Shown here: piece by piece, positions 1-13,000 of the stretch | Position numbering within the stretch: position 1 is the stretch's first letter | Layout of the letters: each line of letters starts with the position of its first letter | NCBI RefSeq assembly: GCF_031877795.1 | Contig: NC_133932.1 | Span: 91,355,994 to 91,419,993, forward strand | Source: Strix aluco | Taxonomy: Eukaryota > Chordata > Aves > Strigiformes > Strigidae | DNA length: 64,000 nt | Direction of reading: 5' to 3' | Notes under the pieces: generated by a model | What the model was told of the DNA's origin: nothing | The model's input: the letters and a program-made list of their open reading frames with translations, nothing else | Databases searched by the model: none | Translations under genes and position numbers: made by a program

Positions 1-556
1 GCAGAGGAAAAAGAAACCAAGCTGAAAAATAGACATTCATTGGAAATATCATCTGCTCTTAACATGTTCAACATCTCACCTCATGGACCAGATATATCTA
101 AAATGGGTAGCATCAATAAAAACAAAGTCCTCTCAATGTTAAAAGAACCACCTCTGCATGAAAAGTGTGAGGATGGAAAAACTGAATCTACCTCCTTTGA
201 AACATCCAGTCATCACACGATGAAATCCAAGTCTCCTCTTCCGTTAACACTGCAGCACTTGGTAGCTTTCTGGGAAGATATTTCTTTAGCGACTATTAAA
301 GCAGCTTCCCAAAACATGATTTTTCCAAGTCCTGGTTCTTGTGCTGTGTTAAAGAAGAAGGAAAGTGACAAAGATAACAAGAAAACCAAAAAAGAGAAGA
401 AGAAAAAAGAAAAGGTTGAGACTAGGCCAAGGGGAAATCTTTTTGGCGAGATGGCTCAGCTTGCAGTGGGAGGACCTGAAAAAGACACCATCTGTGAGTT
501 GTGTGGAGAATCCCATCCATATCCGGTGACTTACCACATGAGACAAGCTCATCCAG
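1..556 (+). CDS. MYCBP2: MYCBP2 exon w1 (partial at left edge)
   Basis: The reading frame starts at base 1 (AEEKETK…), so the exon continues to the left of the window. It holds a Ser/Thr-rich stretch, a Lys/Glu-rich basic run ([12 protein letters not shown]) that may act as a nuclear-type or flexible linker, and the first part of a Cys/His segment (CELCGES…HMRQAHPG). The donor is CCAG|gtaaga and the exon ends in phase 1. Confidence 0.96.
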
Positions 557-3500
557 GTAAGATTACATATTTTTTAATTCCCGTGTCCATCTGTAAAATA
601 TATTGCACACGCACATTCTGGTATTAGTTACTGTTAGGAAAATATGTCAGGCTGTCTTATCTAACATTTTAACACAGTTTGGTATATAAGCTAAATCAAA
701 GCTTAGACACACATAAATTATTTACGTGCTTGTATAAGTAATTTTAAGTAATTATGGATTTGAGCTTTTAAAGATGCTGGAGAAGGTTGTTTAAAACAAG
801 GCCAAAACAATGAGCTGACTTTACAGTAGCTCTTCAGAAACATGCCATTTGTTACCCTTTAGGACTTGAAACTATGCTGAGAAAATTGGAAGTAAAATTA
901 AAAATATGAGATTGATTAATTAAGGTTTCTGTGTTGCCAGAAGTTTATTATTATTCTGCTGTGAACAGTAGAAAACTTTTCTTTATCTACTGTGTCAGCA
1001 CTGGGAATCAGTGACTTAATTTTTTTGGTTTAAATTTATCTTAAAAATAATAAAAAATTCCAGTTAGAGTCACTAGACAATTTGTATTGTAAAATACAAC
1101 CCGAGTCTGTTGTTTTGTCTCTTCATGTGGGTCCCTGAATTTTTTTCAGGGGTTTGTTTAATTTTAGGAAAATTAGGTAAATCAGTGCTAGCTAGGCATT
1201 ATCTTAGCTAGTCAACTGAATTCAAAAGATATGTAAGTTGTGTTTTCTTTAGAAATGGGATCACTAACAGAAGGGATTAGCTACGATGTAGCTAGTAATA
1301 AGTAGCCTTGTTAGAGACAAAATGATTTCTGTGTTTTCTAGATTGTAAACATAACTAATTATTTTGCCAGTAAATTCAGGCTGATGTTGTATGCGCTCAT
1401 TTTAGCACTGTATGAAAAGTTAAAGCAAAATTCAGGAGCCTTATTACGCAGCAATTATCAATGCCCTGAATCTTTCTGAAAAACAGTAATCAGCAAAGGA
1501 ATGTACTTCATTCCCTTTTAAGCTTTGTTAGAGAGGGGTGGTTTTTTATGTTTGTTAAATTATAGATAATGTTGGCTAACACATAATGCTGACCTCACCA
1601 TCACTTAACTGTATGAATAGCTGTTGATGCTTTGGACAAGTTCATAATAAAAACTTGAAAACTACAGTGCATCTGGATTCTTTGGATACTGCTGGAATAC
1701 ATGGACATGCACCTTGTTTTTTAATCAGTTCAGAGAAACAGAAAAAGAGAAAATTAGGCCAGGAAAAGACAAGTGTCTTCCTTCCCCCTCCATCCCTCTT
1801 TTACAGTAATAAATAATATAATAATAATCTTTCTTTTGAAATAACTTTTTTTCATGTTTTTCCCTGATGTAGGTTGTGGCCGTTACGCAGGTGGCCAAGG
1901 TTATAATAGCATTGGGCACTTTTGTGGAGGATGGGCTGGTAATTGTGGCGATGGTGGTATTGGAGGAAGCACTTGGTATTTGGTTTGTGATCGATGCAGA
2001 GAAAAATATCTCCGTGAAAAGCAGGCAGCAGCAAGAGAGAAGGTATTTTCATCTGTTTCTCGTATGCTTAGCAGTCTATCTGCTTAATAGTACTGTGTTC
2101 ACAACTTGAACATAAAGTAGACCCAGTTTAAAAAATTTGGAATTTCAGAATTCTGAAAGGTTTTGGAATATCCACTTATGTCATTGATAGGTTTAAAATA
2201 TTAAGATAGAAACTTTGCTGATTACTTCTGACAAGATTTCTTCCCTTCAGAGGGTAGCGTTTTCAAATTCGTGAAGTAATTTTATTTTTTTTACCCCAAT
2301 ACAACTGCAGCATAGGATGTAATACCTAATTTTTTAGAAGTGTGTGTCAGTTTATTTAACTTTGAATTCTGTTTTATTTGCCTACTGAAATATGTTCTTT
2401 ATTTAACTTTATATGTTTATAGTTTCTTTAATGATCTTAATCACCCAGATGATTGGATACAGATGCCAAACACTGGGCAAACTAGAGCAATTTTTAATGG
2501 GAATAGTACCAAAGGTGATGTTCTTATGTTGGTCTTCCATGACCAATTTCAAATTCTTGCTTAAAACCTCAACATGCTTTAAGATAAGAAGAGCAATGCT
2601 AATTCAACTTTATTTTTGAAACTTTTTGCACACAAAATTCATCCTTAGGCAAACATAAAAACTTTCAGCTGTTTATTAGAAGTTTGCAATGTTATGAAAT
2701 TAATAGAAGTGCCATTTTGTAATAGAAAGCATTTTGTAACAGGAAGAATCAAGCAACTTTAGTTTAAGTGACATTGTCAGCTTTTCCTGTGATGAAGTAT
2801 AATTTAAATATACCCTTTTTAAATTTCTCTAGATTAAACAATCTAGGAGAAAACCAATGCAAGTTAAGACTCCTCGTGCCTTGCCAACTATGGAAGCTCA
2901 TCAAGTGATTAAAGCCAATGCACTGTATTTACTGTCACTGAGTAGTGCTGCTGAGCCCAGTATCCTCTGCTATCACCCTGCAAAAGCATTCCAATCTCAA
3001 CTTCCCAGTGTCAAAGAAGGAATTTCTGAAGACTTTCCTATTAAAATGCCATGTCTTTATCTACAGACTTTAGCAAGGTAATTAAAGGAATTTTATGAAT
3101 GTTAATTTTAATACTCTTCTATTTATGGTGTTGAATAAAAATGTGTGTATGAACTAAACTGAAACTTACATAGAAAAATACATATTTTCCTAATTCTTTA
3201 TTATCTTTGTTCTTCTTTCTCTCTTGTTTCCATAATCTTGTTTGATTTCTTAGACTGTATTTGCTCCAGGGGTCAAATATGCCCTGAGTAGCTTTTGGAT
3301 GCTAAGTATTTTTTAACAGTAGTTTAGTTTCTCTCCAGAGAATTTAGAATTTCCTGAAGGGTTTAATTTACCGTGTTAGTAGCAGACATGTGCTACTTTC
3401 GTCTCTTCACAGCTAAAAATAGTAAGAAGGAAACCAGAAGACTTGTCCTTACTTGGTATTTCTAAGTAGATTTCACTGTAGTGTCTCATGTTTATGATGG

Positions 3501-3993
3501 ATAGACATGAGCCTAAAATACATAATGGAAATATCTAATGAAAATCCTAGAAGATAGCAAAGGGTGATCTCCACTCCCTGTTTGTTGAAAATGCCATTAT
3601 ATTTTCCACGAACACTTGTAAGCCACAACCAGCTTAAATGCGTTAGGTGAGGAGTAAATGAATAGCATCAGCTGGCGAAATGTATTGGCAAAGAACTTTT
3701 GTGCATGTGTGTGTTTCAGGAACTTGTAATCCTTAATCCTAATTTTAAAAATCTTAATTTGATGCAGGCATCATCATGAAAATTTTGTTGGGTACCAGGA
3801 TGACAACCTCTTCCAGGATGAGATGAGGTATCTGCGCTCAACTTCAGTACCTGCACCGTACATCTCAGTTACTCCTGATGCAAGCCCTAATGTCTTTGAA
3901 GAGCCAGAGAGTAACATGAAATCTATGCCCCCAAGGTACTTCCTTGTAATTTTAGGTACTATATACAAATGCTAAAGCACTAACATAACAACA

Positions 3994-4032
<39 letters not shown>

Positions 4033-7000
4033 AAAACATTGCTGTAGTTAAGTAGCTAAAGTATCAGATCAGCCCAGATCAATCTCTGAAATGGCAGCAA
4101 AAAAGTTGAAAACATATGAAGCTGTAGTTAGAAAAATATCTTCAGTGAATCATAGCATATCACATATATTTTCAACCACTAGTAATGCAAGTTTGGATTT
4201 GAAACTCTTAACTATAATGCAAATGAATTGCTTCTCTCTAGAAAGGTCTTGGTTTTAGAATGTAAATACAAAAACCAGTTTATTCTATTCATCCATAGTC
4301 CTTACTCCAGGCCTGTTTATTTCCCTGTAGAGACAAATACAATTTTTCCAAAATCTCCAGAACTGCAGAACTCAAAAAGTGATCTAAAGAGCAATGGTCC
4401 AAGGACCGTACCTCTTGCGAATTCCTTAAAAATGCAGCATTTTTTTCCCCTTGTATTTCTGTTTAACACAGCTGACTGTAGAGCAGATTAATGACCTTTT
4501 TGAAAGGAAGTAACTGTTATCTTCCTTTTAGGATTTCATGCTGAAAGGAAGTTTGACAAGGAGGGAATTTCATTACCTTATGTTTTTCAAAGGAAATCTT
4601 GCTTCTTCTTCCTGTGGGAAGTTAAAATGTCACTGAAGAAATGACAACTTAATGCTATCTAGGACCAAGAGTGCTAGGTGGTTTCTGTCAAGTTAAGCCA
4701 GTTTCTTATCTCATTAATTTTACTATGATCTAATTCAAATAATTACAGAATTTTTTGGTTTGCCGGGGAAAAAAAGGCTCTTACTGTTGCTTAATAATAG
4801 TCTGAATTCAGCTTAGATGCTCGGTGTTTTCAGATATCAAACAGTGATTCCTCATATTATAATGAGGATGTAATGAGGAGAAAACTTGCTTTTAATCTGT
4901 TTTTATTTCAATCTGTTATATTTTATACTGACTGCAAAAACAGTTTATTGGAATGCTACAATCTACAATGTAGTCTTTTCAGAAATAGAACTTTTCTAAC
5001 AAAACTCCTTAAGAGTGCATCGTATCGGTATATTCCTTTATTAAATCTGTGGACACCATGGTCTCCTGAGGCCTGTAGGGACAGCATAAGCTGGGAGTTC
5101 TTCTGCAGACTGTAAGAAGTCCACTGAAGGTAAGGAGTAAAACATGTTGGAGGTGTAGCGGTAGCAATTGAAAATTGGCTTTAAGGCTAATGATGTTAAA
5201 AACTTTTACTTCACGTAAAGTTCTAAATTTCAGTTGGCTTGCATATTAAAAATTCACCCCATAGACTTTTCACATGCATTCTCGGGGCAAATTTGGTCTG
5301 AAACTCCAATTCAGGCATGATCTGAATGTTTGTATTCTCTCTAAAAAATACCTAAATTCTTGAAACTTACTGTGTACATCATTACATTTGTTTATAAAGC
5401 ACTTGCATGCTTTTTCACCACATGTAATTCTAATACGTGTTCCTTCTTTTCCAGCATTTAAACAGTTATTAGGTACATGACAAACTGTCATGCAGTAGTA
5501 GCATTGTCATTATGAGATTCATGTGTCTTTAATGTTTATGTATAATTCAAGTATATGCTATGTATTTGTTAATAGGTCTATAACTTCACTGATTTCTTTG
5601 TAGTTTGGAAACCAGTCCAATAACAGATACAGATCTTGCGAAGCGTGCAGTCTTTCAAAGATCATATTCAGTTGTTGCATCAGAATATGACAAACAGCAC
5701 TCAATTTTACCAGCACGTGTAAAGGCAATCCCTAGGAGACGAGTCAACAGTGGAGATGCAGGTAAGGGCACAGACATTAGAAGCATTGAAAAATATTCAA
5801 GGACATGGCATTGGATTTGCAGTTCTTCTTGGAAACCGTAGACAAATACAATTTTTATAAATACATGTAATGACTTTTATTTCTGTTTATTAAAAATCAT
5901 TAGCTGTTTGTTAATCCCTGTAAAATTAGCCTACGAACAGCTCAGGAATTACAGTGCTTCTGAAATCTGTGGTGCATCTTTTGTGCTTGATTTAAAAGTT
6001 AATGGTGTTTTTTTCTCAGTGGAAGCATAATTTTTCCTTTATTTTATCCTAATTGCTTTAACACATTTTTCTCATAAGAAAAATGAACAAAAATATCATT
6101 GCGAAAATTGCTCTATTGCTTTTTATTTTTACTGTGGCTATAAAATTAAAATGCACAAAGAATCTAATGTATGCTTATTTTTATGCTTTTGAATAGAAGT
6201 GGGGTCCTCTCTTCTGAGACATCCATCTCCTGAACTTTCTCGGTTAATCTCCGCCCACAGCTCTCTTTCCAAAGGAGAGAGAAATTTCCAGTGGCCAGTA
6301 CTGGCATTTGTAATACAGCATCATGATCTGGAAGGACTTGAAATAGCAATGAAACAAGCCTTACGGAAATCTGCTTGCCGAGTCTTTGCCATGGAGGTAT
6401 TAATGTACTAATGGATCTTGCATGATTAAAATAAGACGTTTGTAAATTCTGTCTCAGGTTTTTTAAAAATAATTTTTATATAGATTAAAAAACAAAAAAA
6501 AAATTTGATAATGTGCAGTAAACCTATTCTAAAAGTTCACTTAATTGTATTATTAACTCTAAAAGTTACTAATACAAAAGCATTGCCTGTAAACCTTTTT
6601 TGATAGTATGTCTGTTGTGTAGAAAATCTCTGATAAAATATTATTATTAAGGCTGCAAAAATCAATTATGCACATGCTGATCAAATGAGGAAAATACAGT
6701 ATCTTCCTGGTCTTACTTGCCATTCCTTTTTCAAATCTTGGACTGAGTATTCTTTCTTTAGAATTGTTTTGTTGCTGGTAATATCTAGATATTTCACAAC
6801 TTCCCTCTGAGATGGGTGAATGCTACCCCTGTTTTGTAGGTAGTGAATGAGCGACCAAAAGATCCATTAAAGGTCAGTTACTTCAATAAAAGCTGCAAGA
6901 GGCATCGTTGTTGAGGCCATTTTTTTTTTTAACTTCAGCTAAGCTTTAGTAAAATTACTTCTGAACTTGTATAGAGCATGGGTATTTTTCAAATATTTGT

Positions 7001-10000
7001 AACTTGCAAAAATATAGGTGGATTTTCTCAGATAAAGTAAAAACCACACCTCTACTGTTAAGCACCACTCATCAAATTTCCAAACATCAACATGCAGAAT
7101 TATTGCAGCTTTTAGAAGACCTTATAAGAATGTTACAATTTTTAAAAACCTTTTTTTCCTTATTATGTTGATTTTTTTTTTTTGAAGTGGCATAATTGTT
7201 CTGATGAATTCAGTCAATGGCAGAAACCAAACAAGGAAACCGAAACTCAGCCAACAGACTTATAAAGGTTCTTTACTTTGTTAACCAGTTTAAATAGTAA
7301 GGAGTGCTGCCACCTCATCCTGTAATAATCTCTGAAAATACATAAGAATTTTGATTTTTTCATCCTTAAAGCTTTTTTCAAAGAACTTGTTTTTGTGTAT
7401 GGTGTTTTTGAATTACTTTGCTATGTTCTCTGCAATATAGTTGTCACTTTAATAAACTGGTTTAGCTATAGAGCAATGCGTCTTACTTGAAGACCTCTAC
7501 ATTATTATTTGCCTGTCCAAAAGCATCAGTGCATCTCCTTATATAAACAGTTTAAGAAGTTGTTTTACTCCAGATTTGCTTAACCAATTGATAACTCCTT
7601 GTATGTATTTTATTTTAGGCTTTCAACTGGCTTCTTTGTAATGTCATTCAAACAACTTCTCTTCATGATATTTTATGGCATTTTGTGGCTTCCCTGACTC
7701 CTGCACCAGTAGAACCTGAAGAAGAGGAGGATGAAGAAAATAAATCAAATAAAGAAAATACAGAACAAGTAAGTGAGGCTCAGCATTCCTTTCATAAATA
7801 CATTATCTCTGTTGATTTTGTAGTCAATGTAGAAATATTTTTATTATGTGTAAAAAAAAAAACAAAAAACCAAAAAAAACCACCCAAAAAACAACAACAA
7901 AAAAAACACAAACAAAAAAACCCCCAACAAAAACCGCCCACAAACAAAAAAAAAAACGAACCAAAGAAACAAAAAAGGCAAAACCAAACGAACCAAAAAA
8001 AACCACTTAATCCTCTCTCTGTGAAACAGAACCTTAATTATGGAATGAAAATTTCTAGTCTTAAATTGTAGTTGAACTCTTCTGATAGTCATAGATAAAT
8101 TAATTTTTCTTCTAAAATTACCAGATTTTGTATGCTGATGAATTACAGTCTTTTAATGTATTATTTGTGTGAGTATTCACAGGAAAGAAGGAAAAAAAAA
8201 TGCAAGCACATAGCTAATTTAGTAACAAAAAAATTTACTGTTTGCTTTTTCTTCCTCCTTTGCCCCCCAAGAAGATGAGAGAGAAGAGAAGATATTTTTC
8301 AGAGAAGCTTTGTTGTACTGTCTGCTCTCTTTCAGTGCTTTTAAGAAAAGTCCGTAGTTAATTCTGAAAATCTATAGTTAATTTAAGGAAATATATACAT
8401 AAAAATAATTATATATGTAATTAATTATATATATACTAGATATAGTTAATTTAGTTGTTTAAGAAAAATCTGTAGTTAGTTCTGAAAATGTAGCATGTAA
8501 AATGGTATAGTCTAACATATCAGTCTTCTGAAAGGTATCTTTATACAATCTATTCTAGATTTAGCTCTAACTGAAAACATTATGTCCACAATCAATAGCT
8601 CAAGAAATCATACTAGTGCAGTTAGTAAATTGGGGTAACTTTTATCACTTCAAATCTAATCCAGCTTTGAAATGAGAAGTTCTGAAATGAGTCTTTTTAG
8701 CATTGCAGCCCTGGTACATTGCTACAGTTGTTTATAAAGCAACTGTAATCTTGTAATAAATTTTATGTGGGATATCAACTATTCCATGTTACTGTATCAA
8801 CATGCAGATTTATAATTCTACTTATTTATTTTCAAGTGTACCAAATTCTTCTATGTATACGTTAAAGCTGATTTTCAGTAGCTCTGTGTATTATATTCTG
8901 AATATTGTTTCTGTGCTTGGCTCCAACAATTTTCTGCCTTGTAATAATTTCAACTGCTACATGAAAAGCACTGCTAGAGTGAGGGAAATGTGTTCCCACT
9001 GGTCCTTATGCTGGTCAGCCTCCAAAATAGGGACCTTTACTATATAAAAGAATAAACAAATACTGTCTTAGATGTAGTTTGGATAACAACTGACTGAAAG
9101 GTAAAGGGTATTAGAAAGAAATGTTAAAATAAGCCACTTCTTCTTTGGTGGGAATGCTGCTTTTCTTTTAATTTGAAGGGGGAACTTAAATATTTCCCTT
9201 GGTCACTTGGCCAGGATGACTAATTTTATGGCACACAAGAAACTGGCAACGGTTTTCAGCTAAGTGTTAAATATCACTGAGGTGATGTATATTCAGATCA
9301 CAAAATCTTCCTTCAGTAGTCTGATCATACAATAAAAAAACCCATGTAAATGCATGTACACAGTGTAATAAATCCAAGGCTTTTCCACAACTGGGATTAA
9401 TTTCCTTATGTGAAATATTTTTACATATTCTTTAATATACTGGGAGAGGGTGAGAAACCCCAGTGATGAATTCTGTAAAAATGGAGGATAGGGATCTAGA
9501 ACCATAAATGGTTTTTCGTGTAAGGTGTAGGTTCAATGGCAGTGTCCTTGCTAAAGCAAAACAAAATGCAAGAATTACTAAGCTGCAGGGGAGATGGGGG
9601 AGCAGTGTGCTATCTGTGTAGATAGGACCCTTGAGGGGGAAGGGGAATGCCTAGAGTTCAATCTCATGCTTCCTACTTCATATGCTGAGAACACTTTATC
9701 ACATCATGCCCTCCGGGAAAATACAAAGAAATGTCTGTTTTGATGATTCTTGTCTAGTCAAGCATGTGCCTAAAATTCATTTCTAATAATACCATAGCAT
9801 TTCCAGTCCTTCAAGCAGTCAAGATCCGTGGGAAACCTACTTGCCAGAATATACATATACAATTTAATGGGTTTAAAATACGAAGCTTGAATCTGGCTTT
9901 GGATGTCAGTGTGTTGGGGGACATGCAGCTGGGTTCCGTGGTTCAAGCAGGATCAGATTTTCTTTTAAATAAGCAGCAGAGGAAATAAGTCGTATCCTTT

Positions 10001-13000
10001 GTAGATGAGTATTTCCCTACCTTCTGAAACAGAATATCATGGTCAGAACCTCCTTCCTTTTCTCTGCTACTCTTCCCCATCACACACCTTGCTGGCCCCC
10101 ACCCTTTTCGGTCCTCTGCCACTGCCTTTGTACGCACTGCCCACTGGAACTTGGCTCCCAGTGCAAAGCCATTCTGATACTGACACAACTTAACTAAGAA
10201 TCATTATTTCCATATCTAATGAAATAAAGCAGCTGATAACCTTAGCTTAATTAGCAAGTTTGTTATGGCTGAGTTTTGCTGCTCAAAGAAGTTGTTATTT
10301 ACAGCTGGAATATGTTATTTTTTTCTAGTTTGTTTTTTTTCAGATTATTGCAGTGTAATGTTTCACATCTGTAAATCATGAGAAATATGTGGTATATACA
10401 GTATATTTCCCAAATTCCTTGTTAGTTTCTCATGTATAACTTGCTGTTGTAAAAATTCTCTGACAGGAACTGCTTTGAAGTTCACATTCATTATAGGATT
10501 GTTGCAGTTGTTATTAAACTAAATATCACAAATATTTTTATTTATTTAACCTTTTTTGTCTGAAAGTCTATTAACAACATAGAAATTGCTTTGCATCTTA
10601 GGAAAAAGACACAAGAGTATGTGAACATCCTCTGTCAGATATAGTGATTGCTGGCGAAGCAGCTCACCCATTACCCCACACTTTTCATCGCCTTCTGCAG
10701 ACAATCTCTGATCTTATGATGTCTCTTCCTAGTGGTAGTGCATTACAGCAAATGGCCTTAAGGTAAGCACAAATTAAGAAAAGTCTTAAGAGACTGGAAA
10801 CATTGTAACATTGTAGATGAAAAGTTTTTGCAGTGTGGATAGGAAGTTTGAAACAACTTTATGTGCCTGTGTGAAAAGGAGCATGTCTATCCTTATGCAT
10901 AGGAAAGATGTATGTAAAAGGTGTATGTATGTGTTTATACATCTAAATAATATTATTAAATTCTGTACTATATCCACTATGAAAAAGCCACATATTATTG
11001 AATAATATGGTAGAATCTGTGTGTATGTGCGTGGTAGTGTAATACCTTTTGCTCAGAAATCTGTCATCTGAATAGTATCCTTAAACTGTTTGAACTTTTT
11101 CCTGTGTCTCTGTCTCAAAAGATACAAATTGAATGATTCTATTCACTGTTAAAATTCTAAGAAAAGTTTATTCCTGCCTTCTTCAAAAAGGTGCATAGAA
11201 ACACTTAAGATCCTGCAAAAATTTGAAGTTAAAGGTTTATAGAAAATATTTCAAGAAGTTTCACTGGTAGGTTTTGTCTTATAAACAATATTCAAAATTT
11301 CAAAGTCTGCTAAATGTGTTTTCAGGTGCTGGAGTCTCAAATTCAAACAATCTGATCACCAGTTCCTGCACCAGAGCAATGTTTTTCATCATATCAACAA
11401 TATTTTGTCTAAATCTGATGATGGAGACAGTGAAGAGAGTTTTAGTATCAGTGTTCAGTCTGGTTTTGAAGTCATGAATCAGGCAAGTATTACATGTGTC
11501 TCAGAAGCAGAAATCAATTGTGAACAGCCTGTACTTCCTATGATAATTCTGTTTGAATTAAAACATTCTTTACTGCAATGTCATATTTCCTTGAATGTAT
11601 CTCAGTTTGGGATCTTGTTGCTGATATTCAGGTTCTCATATTTAGCTTTAGAGGTTCAAACAGTGACCCTTAGCCTGAACATCACTCAAACCTAGATTTT
11701 GGAGCAGTGCTTTTAAGTTCTTGTTTGCAAATAAGGTGTTTGTTGATCCCTTACAGTTCATTTAGTTAATTCATTTGGTTCATTGATTTAGTTCATTTTT
11801 TAAATGCTGTGTACTTCCATTTCTTACTTGTTTATATCTTCTTTTTTTTCCTTCTGTTATTCTGAGGAGCACAAATTAATACTCCCAATGAATATTTTTA
11901 AGTGTTTTCTTCCATTTATTAATACATTTAGGCATTTACTTATATTCATCTGTTAGCTATTAATATTTCCGTTGGTTTAAAGGGCTGAATAATTAGAACC
12001 AATAAATGACAAATTTTTTCTTTAATTCAGAGAGCATATTCCTCAGAAGAGAAATGTCTGTATGGCTTTAAAAATTGTAAATAATGCCTGTATTTTGGCT
12101 CACTTTCAGTTATTTTACATATTTTCATTTGTTTTCACAGGAACTGTGTATAGTGGTTTGTCTAAAAGATCTAACCAGCATTGTTGACATTAAAACATCA
12201 AGCCGACCTGCCATGATTGGCAGTTTAACAGATGGGTCAACAGAAACATTCTGGGAGTCAGGAGATGAAGATAAGAACAAAACTAAAAACATCACAATTA
12301 ACTGTGTAAAAGGAATCAACGCACGTTACGTGTGTGTTCATGTAGACAATTCCAGAGATCTTGGGGTAAGAGGAAAATGAGATTAAATGTCTCCCATTGA
12401 AGGTGCATAGTCAAATTTGTATGTATTTGTCAATCAAGAACCACAGTTTTCTTTGTCCAGTTCAGTTTGTAATTCTAATTCAGAAGCTCACATTTCAGAG
12501 TAAAGTTTCTAATTCCTGTGGTTTTGAAAGCAGTCCTTGACATGATCAGACCAATCCAACTAAATTCGCAGTTTGCATGAACCGAAGACTGGGAAACTTA
12601 ATTCTCAGTGGCACATGCAATTTTGGATGCATTTTCAAGCATTTAATTATTCATAAGTTACTTTTCCTCCACACGATTTCTATAGAAGCATTCAAACAAG
12701 GAGTTTTTATAAAATCCAAAATATTTTCTAGACTTCCTACATTCATGTTGATTGATCTGTACAGAAATGTTAGAAATATGTCTTTAATTCAACTACAGGT
12801 TTTAATACAAGGAGCAATTTTTTTTTTTGAGAGCTGTGCTTTGGAATTCTTTGTGCTTGGTTTTGATCACTTTGAAAATATTTTTTTTGTAACGAAACAA
12901 CGTGTTTCTCTTTTATGTACATACTCTCATAATACAGAAAAAATAGTCAGAATGGTCCTCAGTTGAAGTGTGTTGTACTTCTTTTGCTTGTCTGTTGCAG

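Larger units (their letters stand above)
557..10601 (+). other. MYCBP2: MYCBP2 introns, first block (between exons w1 and w8)
   Basis: AT-rich intronic DNA without a recognisable gene. Notable content: an A32 tract at 3,999–4,030; a low-complexity A/C block at ~7,851–8,004; a diverged ~38-base direct repeat at ~8,339 and ~8,456; and an alternating AT patch at ~8,400–8,450. I see no transposon signature that I can name and no RNA gene. Confidence 0.6.

Noticed and set aside
7685-8071. 128-codon + strand open frame
   Set aside because: Only the first part is real (MYCBP2 exon w7). The rest reads through the A/C low-complexity tract.
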